From the NCBI GenBank assembly GCA_029964075.1, contig CM057138.1:13510932-13574931 (forward strand): a DNA stretch of 64,000 nt, written 5' to 3'. The translations under genes and the position numbers were made by a program. Numbering within the stretch: the stretch's first letter is position 1; each line of letters begins with the position of its first letter. The notes beneath the pieces were generated by a model that saw only the letters and a list, made by a program, of their open reading frames with translations, was not told the DNA's origin and did not search any database. The stretch comes from Patiria pectinifera (taxonomy: Eukaryota > Echinodermata > Asteroidea > Valvatida > Asterinidae). This document shows positions 1-13,100 of this stretch, piece by piece.

Positions 1-756
1 AAGATAAAAAGGGAACTCTTCTGCCATAAGAATCAAGCAAAGGATAAACTGCTACCCACCAAGGATGCGCTACTCCAGCATGGCAGACAGGCAGGGTATC
101 AAGCAGGAATATAGCGTTTGTTTATTTGGTGTAAATTGAGGATTGTCGTTCCTCTTCCGTTTTCCTTTGTTTGTACTAACTTTTTCGCAACAGCTCTCAC
201 TGGTTTTGTACTCGTTTTCTAATCGAGGTCTCCCTCGATTCTGTTCCAGTCCTTGATTCACAGATGATGTTGCACACGTGTGTCCTCGATTTGCACCATA
301 AAAAAATACAGCTTGTGGTTCCTTCCGCAGGAGTTTGCCTGGCCCAATCGAACCTTCGGACTATCGAACCTTTGGGCTATTGAACCTTTGAACTAACGAA
401 TCTTCGGACTAATTACCCTCGGGACTATCGAGCCTTGTGTGTATCGTGTTGTAACCATCAGCCCGATAACAGAATGCATGTATATTTCCAAAATGGTGTT
501 TCTATAAAAGTTTATATTCATGTTATATTTTTTTTCTCTTGGGAGTTCGGTGAGTCTGAAAAGGGTACACAGAAACGACATTACCTCTTGACAGTGTACA
601 ATCGTATTTTTTTTTGAAAAGGAGAAGGAAGACACAATGCGTTTGTTTAAACATATTAAAAGGACGTGATGAAAATAGCAATCACTATCATATACGTTCA
701 GCAGCTGTTTCTTTTTTACAATATTTTGTTTTGTTCAAAACCAATCACCACTTCAG
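1..756. other. Intron or upstream sequence with a short degenerate satellite
   Basis: I recognise no exon here. Positions about 330-440 hold an imperfect short repeat built on the phrase TCGAACCTTCGGACTA, which reappears at about 2575-2800. From about 410 to 750 the sequence is a diverged duplicate of about 2765-3100, i.e. the intron preceding the other mucin exon. The 5' exons, including signal peptide and start codon, must lie left of the window. Confidence 0.6.
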
Positions 757-1167
757 GACTTACCGCCACTCCAGAACCAACAACCACTCCAGAGCCAACC
801 ACCACTCCAGAACCAACAACCACTTTGACTACAGAACCGACCACCCCAGTGACTACAGAAGCAACCACCACTGTGACTACAGAACCGACCACCCCAGTGA
901 CTACAGAAGCAACCACTACTGTGACTACAGAACCGACCACCCCAGTGACTACAGAAGCAACCACCACTGTGACTACAGAACCGACCACCCCAGTGACTAC
1001 AGAAGCAACCACCACTGTGACAACAGAACCGACCACCCCAGTGACTACAGAAGCAACCACCACTGTGACTACAGAACCGACCACCCCAGTGACTACAGAA
1101 GCAACCACCACTGAGACTACAGAATTAACCACCACAGTGACTACAGGAACAACTACCTGCCAATGCG
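757..1167 (+). CDS. Exon 1 seen: Thr/Pro mucin segment with 48-base VNTR
   Basis: 137 residues, almost entirely Thr, Pro, Glu, Val and Ala, in a 16-residue repeat ([16 protein letters not shown]) present about six times, ending in a CQC. Such repeats are dense O-glycosylation targets. The acceptor is CTTCAG at 751-756. The donor is GTGAGA at 1168. The acceptor used by the sister exon at 3101 is mutated here (TTCAAAACC), so the start is less certain than the end. Confidence 0.8.
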
Positions 1168-4100
1168 GTGAGAGATGTATTCTCATCCGATTTTATATGT
1201 TGTAAATTCCTCTTTTTTAGGTGTGACTTGTCACAGGTACATGCGTTCTCCAATAGCGGCAGTGTTAAAATGCTTGTTGGTGTAATTGATCTCGTTTTCC
1301 AGAACGTTTATTGATTTATCTGACATAGACATCTCTTTTGGGCATGCGTGGATGCACATGTATGCTGTCAAGTAATGATGATTGACGTGCATTTCATCTA
1401 CTGATTTAAAGATCAGAGTCAATATCCTTAAAAACATGTCGAAGAAATCACAGAAAACAAAAAGTGTGTCTCAATTTAGGTCATTGGTGTAAAATGTGAA
1501 TCTACAGAGACAGACGTTGAATTATTGAAGTGCTTAGAAAAGTATCTGTGACTGAAAACAAACATGTACTGCAGGATTAAGATATCAGTGTTCACACCAC
1601 AGCCATATATTATTAACTCTTTTTTATAATTTCAACATGGACTCAGATTGGTACTTTTACACACGCAACATGTCTAGCTAACAAATACAGTACATGTTTT
1701 TGTTGGCAGATGGAGAACCCCCAGTTGTCACTGTTCCCACTGTTGAAAATCAATGCATTGATGTTTCTCAAGCTCCTGTTTCTGTCACATGGGATGAAGT
1801 CACTGCCACAAACATTTCTGCCGAAAACATTAGTTGTTCAGACTCTGTTGGAGCGGACGAAGTGTCTCTGACAGGAGGTTTATTTGGAGTAGAATGTCAC
1901 ACAGTGACCTGCGTTATTACTCTCCCGTGTGGATGCAAAATAGAAGAATCCTTCTATTTCTCTATTGAAGGTAAAAACATTATTTGATTCGTGCGCAAAT
2001 TGACCCTACATGACAAAATGAAGATCTCTTTTATAGAATAGTCAAATTCCAGATTGACACTCTATCTACCAAAGAGTTTTACTGAAATAGTTTGAGTCAA
2101 TTCCGGGATGTTAATTTTTGTATTTTGCAGTGCACTTGTAATGTAAATGCCCCCTTTGTCAAAAAGTAATTTATTTAACCATAACAGCATAGTCAACAAC
2201 CACTGAAAATAGCTTTTATCACTGAAAACAGTGTCATCCAAGATTATTTGAAGATAAATGATAAATGATAAATGAGGATTGTTTATTTGCTTCACAGCAA
2301 TACCTGTATTGACTGTGCCGACTGTTGATGATCAGCACCTTGCACCTGGCCAAGCATCCATTCCAGTGACATGGGATGAAGTGAACGCAACCAACTCAGA
2401 TGGTCAAGCAATAACGTGTAAGGATGATGCAGGGGGAACCAGTGTGACGATCACAGGAGGAGACTTTCCAGTAGGGTCTCATAACGTAACCTGCACTGTG
2501 ACCAATAATGGTAATTGCACAACATCAGCGTACTTCACGTTCGATGTAATAGGTAAGCTTTTTAGTTGTAATTCTCAAATCGAACCTTATCGTCCATTCA
2601 GACTTTCGGACCGTATTGTCGATTTGGACTATCAAACCCTATCGTCTATTTGACCTATCGAACCTTCGGACAATTCAACCTTCTTCTGTTTTCGGACTAA
2701 GGTGCCCGTCGGACTATCGAGCATTCGGGCTATTCGAGCTTCGGACAATTAACGAACTTTTATACTAATGACCCCCGGGACTATCGAACCATGGGAGTAT
2801 CGGGTTGTGAACATTAGCCCGATAAGTGAATACATTTATTTTTCCAATGATGTTGTTCCTCTTAAAGTGTATATTTATATTATGCATATATTTTTTTCTC
2901 TTTGGAGCTATGTGTGTCTGCAGGGTACACACAAACGAAATTACCTCTTGACAGTGTACAGTCGTTCATTTTTTGTTAAAGGAAGAATCATCTTAAATAA
3001 GGAAGACAAAATATATTTGTTAAACCTATTAATGGAAGTGATGAAAATAATACTTTCAGCACCTGTTTCTTTTCTTTTTTAAATATTTTGTCTTGTTCAG
3101 AACCACCCACCACTCCAGAACCAACCACCACTCAAGATCCCAGCACCCCTCCAGAACGAACCACCACAGTGACTACAGAACCAACCACCACAGTGAATAC
3201 AGAACCGACCAGAACACAAACGATCATTCCGGTAACAACCACCGATCCAACTACCACCGAAGAAAGACCTCCCTCAACAACACAAACCACCACTCGAGGT
3301 AAACTAACACAATATAGTAAGGTAAACTAATTACATTGTTCATGTGTTTTTTATGGAATAGTTCATTTTAAAATAAACCTGGAAAAATATTGTTTATTGA
3401 ATTGAATTATTGAAATAAAGCTTGACTTGGCCTTTGGTTTTGTATGCACATTAGGCTAGCATTGATTAACGAAATGTAGAATTCACGAGTAATCAACTCA
3501 TATGAATGCAGTTCACAAGAGCTCTTCTTTGCCTAGGAGTATAGACATTCGCAGCGATAATAACTTTGATTAACTGACATATTTAAACCACTGAGTAACA
3601 AACTGAAACAACAACGCTGACCACAGTAACATTCACCACTACAGGATCAACTACCACATATTTCTATCCTGAAGGACAAGTAGTCAGCTTCAAACAAAAT
3701 GAAAGCAAAGGCTTTGTTATTGATCCAAAATCGTCTTATTTCTAAAGTCTAGACTTTCCCCCCTACTTGTTTACTATATACTTACAGCCACATCGTAACC
3801 TTCATTTATCAGCCACATATTAAGATGCGACTGGGTGTGTTCAAGGAGCATGCCCAGGAAGCTAAAATTCACTCGGTTAACCCTAAAGGGGCCGGGGGCG
3901 GAATCCGCCCCCCCCCCTCAACATTTTCCGTGATAGCCTCTAAAAAAAATTTTCGCGACCCGAGCTGTTATGACTTTTTAGCCTCGAGCTTTGCGCATCT
4001 TTTGATACCAAAAACATAAAAATCGGACCACGGGTTGCCGCGTAGCGAAAAATTGTCCGGCGCTACACGCCGTGAAAACTGAATTTTCGCATATACGTCG

Positions 4101-7100
4101 TGTACACAGGGCAGAATTGCCATTCGTACATATGAATAATTAATTAGCCATAATTCCAAAACCCTTTGACCTATAGTCATGAAATTTCTTGGGTATGTTT
4201 AGGAAGAGTTGCTCTATGCATGTGCCGAGTTTCAAAGTTGTTCGTCACTCGATGGCCGAGATATTAGGGGGGGGGGGCGGAATCCGCCCCCCCCCCCCGG
4301 CTGAGAGATGGACAAAATAACCCGGCCCCTTTAGGGTTATAGGTACATGGGTCAAATAAACGAGCCGCGTACAATCAAACACTAACAGGCCCTCTTGCTT
4401 GTGTCATCTCTTGAGCAATGTGCCAGTCATGAACCCCAAACGTGTCATCTTGATTGTGCTCTCAGATGAGTGAATTGTGCTCTTGCATGAGTGAATGTCA
4501 AAAGTCAACCAGTTTCAGGATTAATGAGTGTTTTGCTGTAATTTGCAATCATAGCTGGATTTTGGGAATAGCCTACTTCTTTGGCCATTATCGGAGACCA
4601 GGCCCCTAGCAGGTTTTCAAATCACATGTTTATGACTGAACTATGTCACCTTCATCAATGCTAGATTTGAAGAAAAGCCTCTCAACTTCTTAGATCATGG
4701 AAAATATGGATTGGTTTAGTAGTATGACAGTTTTGATGGTCTTAAATTGAACATGAAATTGTTGCCTTACCCAACCTAAAGGGATATCTACTTTGTCTCG
4801 TAATAAATATTAGGAGCAACCACCACTCCAGTACCAACCACCACATCAGGACCGACCACCACTTCAGCACCAACCACCACTTCAGAACAAACCATGACTT
4901 CAGGACCAACCACCACCCAAGTCCCAACCACCACCCAAGTAACGACTACATGTGGTAAAGATTTCTCTTTAAGTGTATGCATCAAGTCATGTTTTAAAAG
5001 GCTTACACCAAGTCACTTTAAAAAAGGGTGGGTTTTAAGGCTTATTTTATAAAAGGTGTCTTTGGCATTGTATACAGTGTAGTAAGCTTTCCACAAATAC
5101 ATAATTAAAATCTCGATTTATCAAAAGTATTTTACATTACAACCGACACTTTTTACATGATAACTCATTGACAAAGCAGATTTGTCATCTTTGTTTGACC
5201 ATTTTTGTGTTCTCGGCATCCAGTAACAATTCACCGCTAACAATTCTACAAAACAATTGTCTTCAGTTCCTAAATATTGAAACATTTTTTTCCAGGCACA
5301 CTTGAAGAGGATTTGGGCAAATCTGTCCTCATAGCTTTTAAATCATATTTCTGTGGGACAAAGCCATAACAGTTACATACTTATTATAGTCAGACTGTCA
5401 ATACTGACTGTGCACAAATGTAAACTTCACTGTAAAAATGTGCCCATAATTGTACGGTAAAAACAATGTCAAACGGTTGCCAACAAAAAACCGTAAAATT
5501 ACGGTCAGTAACGGTTTCCAAAGATAACGGTGACCATAATTTTTTTTCCGGCGCGTCATGTACACAGACCAGAAATGCCATTCATACATGAATAATTGAT
5601 ATGCCATAATGCCACAACCCTTTGACCTTTAGTCGTGAAATGTCTTCGGTATGTTCATGAAGAGTTGTTCTATGTATGTGCCGAGAATCAAAATTTTTCG
5701 TCACTCGATGGCTGAGATCTTAAGAGGGGGGGGGGGGGCATCCGACCCCCCCCCCCCGGCTGAAAGATGGTCAAAATAACCCGGCCCCTTTAGTGTTAAC
5801 TTATAATGTAATTTTCATTTACACATTTTTACTGATCCCGCAATATTTCTTCGATATCGAAGCATAAGTGCTTTGACAGCACAATGATTAGCTTTGTACA
5901 AAACACGTAGCGAACAGAATTCTGATCAGGTATAAGCTTTCTATTCTCTAACAATTGCAGAAACTTGACGTTAAAAAAATTACATTCCTTATTAAGTGAT
6001 ACAGTTTGGACACGATTGAGGGTCATGTCCTTGTAAGCATGGAATTTCCTATTTATACTGAATTGTTACTTTGTTTTCTCAGCACCACCAACTGTGAATG
6101 TGCCGACTGTTGGTCCGCAGTGTCTAGCTGCTGGTGCAACCACACTTTCTGTGACTTGGACTACTGTAACCGCGACCAATGCTGGGGTTGGAAGCATCGC
6201 TTGTACTGATTCTGGAGACGGAACTGGATTGACGACCTCTGCTGGAACCTTTGGAGCAGGATCACACACAATCACGTGCAGTGTAACCAGTCATGAGGGT
6301 TGCTATGGCTTCAATAGCTTCACATTTCTCGTATCAGGTATTATTTTTGTGTCAAATAATTTGGAAAACATGTTTGTTTTTTTAAATGATACTGTAAAGC
6401 GCTAAAGCTGAGTCTTTAGCTGATTTCGTGGGTGAATAGTTGTGAGCACATACAAACGGACTGACTAATTATTTGGAGAAATCTGAGCAGTCTCATCAAA
6501 GCGGTATGAGTGCTGTGGCCTAGTGGTTACGGGCATTGGGTTCGTGGTCTGCAGCTAAAGCTGCATGCTGTGGGTTCTAGTCCAGCCTGGGATCATGGTG
6601 CATGTGCCCTTGGGCAAGGCACTGTGTCACTCGTTGCTTCTTTCCAACCAGGATGGGTACATGTGAGGGCAGAGATAGCTTCCTTGCGCCTAAAAGGCTG
6701 CATCGAGCTGTTTGCTCCCCAGGGAGTTGACATGGTATTTGGAATGTTTAATTTGCTCAGTGATAAGAGGTAATGATAAAATAAGCGGTTTGATCTTAGT
6801 TAAAAGGGCTATATAAACCATGTCATTGTCATTATTATTACCTAGAAGATAGCAAATAATTTGCAAAAGGGCCTTGCCTCAAATTCGTGTCCATAACTTG
6901 TTCCCCTGCCTCCTAAAAAAACCAAATATCGTATACTCAAAACTCACAACATTAAAATGAATTTTTTTTTACTTGTACTGTTATTTATTCCAACTTTAAT
7001 ACCTCACATTTTTTAGTTTACTGAGGAAATAAAAGTGGAGACGACCAGAGCATTAATCTGTAATGCATAAAGTTTTAAATATGGCATTAGCAGTTTTCAA

Positions 7101-10100
7101 ATTCCTTTGAATTATAAGGACCGGATCCCTTGAAATTTGTCTTTTCACTTATTCATTTACGTGCATTTGAAAGAGCTCTTCGTCGTGCTACATCAACAAA
7201 GGATTTGACTGTTCCTTTTGTTGTCCTTGGTGCAGGATTTGTTTAAGGGTCTATAACTCAAAAGTAACTCTGGCCTCTTCTTAGTATGGGTGTTAGAAAT
7301 TGAAACTAAGCGATGCTGATCAATTGTCATTTATATAGCAACACCAATTGTGAATGTGCCAGCGGTGAGTCCGAAGTGTGCAGATGTTGGTGCATCTACA
7401 GCCTCTGTAACTTGGCCAGTTGTAACTGCTACCAATGCTGCGGGAGGGAGCATCTCTTGCAGTGATTCTGGAGATGGAGCCGGTGTGACAACCACCGGTG
7501 GAAACTTTGGAGTAGGATCACACACAGTCACGTGCACTGTAACTAATTCTGGCAGTTGCACAGGCTCCAATAGCTTCACGTTTGCTGTAGCAGGTATTGA
7601 ACATGTCTAGAACCATTTAGTCTGCCAAATGTATTGTGAAAATTGATCCCCTATTTTTTTTATTTTTTTTTATCAAATTAGGCAGCATTGACCAAGATAC
7701 TGGGATACCACCAAACAGCTTATTAGCTTAGCTGGTTAAACATCAGTTCAGTTTTAGGGCAGTTTGAGTCCCACAGTCAACTAATATATAGCCTAACGTT
7801 CCCCCAACGTTCAACCTAACGTTACAAGCCTCGGCTTACTCAAACAGCCCCATACTCCTATTTTCTCCCGTACATAAACCAAACTTAATTTTACACTTGT
7901 TAATAGCGCAGTTTACTTTTATTACATTTTGTGTGTGTGACACATTTATCGAATTCGTTATTTTGCTATGTACCAAATACCTTTTGTTTATTGATGTATT
8001 TCTCTAAAGGAGTATGAAATAAATGTTTTTTGAATTGAATTGTTTCTTGAACTGAACATGCATTGCGTTGGCTCCCAGTCCGTTTCCCTGTCTTACATAT
8101 ATTATTTTGTGATGCGCTAATTTGTGACGCAATAAAGCCAATATATCCTTCCTGAGTGATGCCTGTACGCCTGAATGTTTATCAGAATGTTGTAAGCATT
8201 GTGTAATGTGTATTTTGGTGTGATCCCTGACTACATTGCGCATGTAGATTGATGGCTTCTTGCTGGGCAACGGCATTGACAAGTTTGAAGACTGTCAAAA
8301 TAGGGCTCAGTTGAGCACTAGTACGATATTCCAAAGACCGCAGGTTCAAGTCCAAATGTTGTATTTTATTTTAACCTTGCATGTTCCCAACTTTGAAAAT
8401 CGCTCAACATTGGTCATTGGCTATTGTGTTTGACACAGCTTCTCCATCTGTGACTGTGCCCAACGTTGGTCCACATTGTGCCGATGAAAGCTCTTCTACA
8501 ACTACTGTGACATGGACCACTGTGACTGCCACCAATGCTGTGGGTGAAAGCATCACTTGTTCTGATTCTGGAGATGGAACTGGAGTGACGATCTCTGGTG
8601 GCACCTTTGGAGTAGGATCGCACACAATCACGTGCAGCGTTACCAATACCAATAGTTGCTCAGGCTCAAACAGCTTCACGTTTGTTGTATCAGGTATCAA
8701 ACATTATATTTGTAGTGGAGTATGTTTTTCTAAAGCAGTTGGTTAAAAAACATACAAAGTAACAGTCCGTGGAAGTTTTTGCCTCTGACAGGATATCAAC
8801 TTTAAAGCAAATATGGAAATCCTGTTAAATGTTTTTGAAGATCACCTTCATTGAGTCTTTTTTGTTTTACCCAATAGCTTCACCATCAATTTCAGTGCCT
8901 GTTGTCCCTGTTAGTTGCACCGATCCGAATCAGGTGACAACTCGAGTGTTATGGAGTACAATAACTGGCACCAACACCAACGGTCAAATCATTCAGTGTA
9001 CATCAGGTGCATTGTCTGTGTTTCTGGTTGGAGGTAACTTCCCTCTAGGAACTCACACCGTAACTTGCACAGTTACCAATAGTGGTGGTTGCATGGCATC
9101 AGAAACCTTCGCAGTTGCTGTTGTAGGTGAGACTTGTAGCTCCGTTAACTTAGTATGTTGTGTAAAGAAATATCTCATACTGCTCTTCAATCCAAGCAAG
9201 TGTGCGGAAGTAGGGAAAGGCCAATTCTATTAGTAGAAAAAAAGTGTCCTCAGCTGAAAATATTTAGTAGAGCTAGGTAAGGGAAGCCCAGGGTCTTTTT
9301 TCCACATATAACGAATAAAAACTACTCCGGGCTCCCATCATCAGTGAGCCTATGAGCTCCATCAACAGTTGACAGTTGAAATTACAGTTGAATTAACGAT
9401 GGGCACTTTTACTACACCTTATTACATTGTATTTGTTCCCAGATGATTCCATAAAATAATGCAGTGTTAAGGCAGTATAGAGAAACCATATTGGACGGTT
9501 TGGGATGAAACTGAGACATACTGGATAAACTTGTATCCATATGTGCATAATGAGAAGTTTGTACTTCGTACTTGATTTGTACTTGCTATCCACAGCATCT
9601 CCATCGCTAACGGTACCAGACGTGGACGACCGGTGCACTGATATTGGTTTAGCTACCGCCACTGTGAGCTGGCCTGCAGTATCTGGTACCGACCTGGGCG
9701 GACAAGCTATCTCATGCACTGAAGGAGTAATTGCAGTGCCTCTCAGTGGTGGTATCGCCTTTTCTGTGGGTGTTCACACCGTTACCTGTCAGGTCACCAT
9801 CAATAATGGTTGTGAAGATTCGAAAAGCTTCTCGTTCACTGTCCAACGTAAGTAAAAAAATACATATAATAAAGTTTGGTTTATGTAACAGTGTACTGTA
9901 TCTGGTAACATTGTATCATCCTTTAACCTCCTTAGGGTCAGGGCATAAGTACCCTCTTCATCACTGAAAGAGGAGATGATTATAGCTTCTGAGCACCGTC
10001 GCCACCATGCACTTGTGCTCTGCTCTGTGTCCTACAGCTTTTGGACCACAGCGCCATCCAAATCATTCTTTTAATTGATTTAACCTGTGGCCCAGTACTC

Positions 10101-13100
10101 AATTATTTTTTGTCCACTTGTGATTTGTGTCTTTAATCATAAGATGGAATTTACGTCGGGGTGGTGTAAATTCAAATTTAAGTTCTGCCCTTCACCAACG
10201 TATAAACACTGTATATTTAGCGTAATATCCTCGGAGTGAAATATGAGAGAAATGACTCGAATTCACGACATCCTGCATACCAGTGCAGACGGCTTACCAC
10301 TCGACCACAGAGCTTACAGGGGTCTGATGAATTTCAGAGGAAATTAAGTTCTTCATTGTGATGTGCTTGTTTTCCAAGTAATATAAAAAGACTGTTATCG
10401 TGTTGGTGCTTCGTAAAGGTCTAGCGTGTCGTTTCCCAAGTGCATTCAACACTGTGCAGAAAATTTTGCTTAATAATAATTCATTATGTAACGATTTCCC
10501 CCCTCTTGTTCTACCCACATAGAATCACCGATTCTTAACCTGCCAGTTGTCGACAACCGTTGTGCGGTCTCGTGGTGGGTGTATGCCCAGGTGTCATGGC
10601 CCCAAGTGACCGCCATGCACAGCAACAACAACCGAATCGTCTGCATAGCGTGGGGAATCTCCATGCCGCTCACAGGGGGTTGGTGGTACCTGCAGGACTA
10701 TACACACGTCCACACCTGCGTTGTCACCAATAATGCTGGTTGCACAGCAGTGGGGGCATTCGATTTCCATGTATTCGGTAAGAAATATTCCAAGATTCAA
10801 GTATACAGTCAAGACACAGGAAGGCTTACTTAACACGTATTACCTTTCATGTGTTTTTAACCAGTGTTGTGAAGGTGAAGAAAATGCTGCCAAATTTATT
10901 CCATGAGTTCCGCCTACTCTATATTTTTTTTAGCTGTGGGTACAAATTATCATGTCTCTCTGTTAGTCTGTACGTTAGTTAGTTGCTTGTTAGTTGGTAA
11001 CAAACGTTGACATTGTCTATTTCAATGCTTCTAAGTGGCATCCCTGATGTAAATTTAGATGGTGACTAATTACAGAGCGTCCTGAATAAAATGGTGCATG
11101 TAAACTCATCCTTTTTTTGCGGATGCTTTCACCATCTTCAAGGTAATAGATTTAGCTCGAGAATACCGTTTGTTTCATTGCGATTGCTCTTGAAAATCTA
11201 AAGATGTGTTTGAATAGCGGCAAAAACAAGAAACCCATTTTTTTGCCACTTTCTGTGAAGCAGTTAAAATCAGTATAAGTCCTTGTCTAAAACCATGCTA
11301 GTGATTTACAAAAAATTAAGCAGATTGTGCAATATTTATATATATTTGATTGAACTCTTTCATTGAAGTTTTAAAGAAGTTAACCTGTTTGTACTAGTAA
11401 ATTGTTTCAATATAAGAACTAAATCCTATACTGTCGTGTGAATGGAATGTTTTTCTTACACCCATAGGGATAATGTTATCAAAAGAGCCATACTGGCATT
11501 GCCTGATCTTTAAAGCTCCTTAAAAGTGGCACAGATGTTTGGGGGTTTTTTTTTTGGGGGGGGCTTTGTGGTTATTTAAACATATCTCTGGATTTACAAA
11601 AGCATTCTTAATCAAACAACGGTATCATCAAGCTAAATCTGTAACCTTGAAGATCGTGTAAACATTTCCAGTAAATTCCGATAGTAAGTTGGCGAAAATG
11701 GCGGGGTTAACATGCACCATTATTTTTTAGGACACTTTGTAGAACACCGCGAACATAATCAGGCTCAATTTGCTTTTTGAATAGGACACACTCGTCTGTG
11801 AAATTTCGTATACATTGTTGGATGTTACATTGCTAGGCTATTATCATAACAAATACAGTTCTGTGCATATATAATCTATCAAATGAACCATGTTAAAGTC
11901 TTAATGAGGCGTGTAACTAAGGCGTATTCATAGCTCAATTGGTAGCGTGTCAGAACGGTAATCCTAAGGTCACAGGTTCAAAACCTGCCCAGTCGAAACG
12001 TTTGTTCAACTATAAATTTCTACTAATATACCCATAAGGAGACGTTTTTTAGTCATAGCTTTTTCGGTATACCTTTGGAAGAGAGTGGAAAATAGGGAGA
12101 CATTTCATTGTCTTCCAGATGTCACGACTCCTATTTCGAGGCAAAAATTGTAGAGTCGCAAATGGGCTAGAGTTAAGATAGAGGTCAGTGGTAATGTAAG
12201 TTTGGAAAAAGTGTTTGTACAACCCTTTGGAAATGTCTACATCGGGTACCATTTCTAAATAAAATATCATTATTTTGCAACTGGTGAGTTCCACCCCTCT
12301 TGTGGTTTATTTGAAAATGTAAGAAGATTGTGCTTTCCACATGTGGGTTTATGTGAGTATTTGAAAAACAATCACGAACCTCTAGATTTACATTCAGTCA
12401 ATACTTCATATGTCTCCACAGCAAAGCCCCGCATAACGGTGCCATCGGTTGTTGACCAGTGTACCCTGCCTGGACAGAATGATGTCGTAGTTTCGTGGCC
12501 TGCAGTGACTGGCAGATACTTGGACTACCAATCCATCAGTTGTACCAATCAGAACGGAAATGCTGTGCCTCTAAGCGGAGGCATCTCTTTTGGTGTTGGA
12601 TCTCACACAGTGACTTGCGATGTTATGGTTGAAATCTGCAGTACTTCAAGGAGCTTCTCATTCAGTGTCTATGGTAAGAAATCCATAAGTGTTGGTACCC
12701 CATTAATGAGAAAAGGGTGTTTTTTTCTAGTTCACAGCTGTTATTTTTTGTTAAATATTATTTTTACATGGCAAATTTGTGAAGCCAAAAGGAGCCAACC
12801 TTATATATAAATGTCTGGGACGAGTTTGCAACTGCTTTTTGTTTTTACTCCAAAAATATATGACTGATATCCTTTTGAAACTAAAAAAAAAGTGTTTCTG
12901 TTACAAGCATATTCTGCAAAACAAATGCTAGCCTTTTGGAAGAAACGATGGATATTTGAATAGACTTATTTAAGTTGTTTTACCAATGAATTTGCCCTTT
13001 TCCAAAACAGAGGGCAATTTTGTTCCTTTTGGAGCCGCTGTCGGAGATAGGCGTCTTTCACAAGAACTACAACCCGTAAGTAAACTTTCATTTCACTGTG

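Larger units (their letters stand above)
3299..4813. other. Intron 4: relict exon plus piggyBac-like MITE
   Basis: This 1.5-kb intron contains the decayed mucin exon near 3604 and the TTAA-flanked element at 3881-4336. The remainder (about 4340-4800) shows nothing recognisable. Confidence 0.7.
10778..12421. other. Intron 11: foldback MITE plus tRNA-like fragment
   Basis: Contains the TA-flanked inverted-repeat element at 11073-11739 and the tRNA-like block near 11925. The rest shows no exon-like signal. Confidence 0.7.

Noticed and set aside
716..1186. Val-rich open frame on the - strand and His/Arg-rich open frame in another + frame over exon 1
   Set aside because: Both are by-products of the 48-base repeat, which has no stops in several frames. 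Splice phase supports only the Thr/Pro frame.
11921..12000. Functional tRNA gene
   Set aside because: A and B boxes are good but the acceptor and anticodon stems do not pair, so it is listed only as a tRNA-like repeat.
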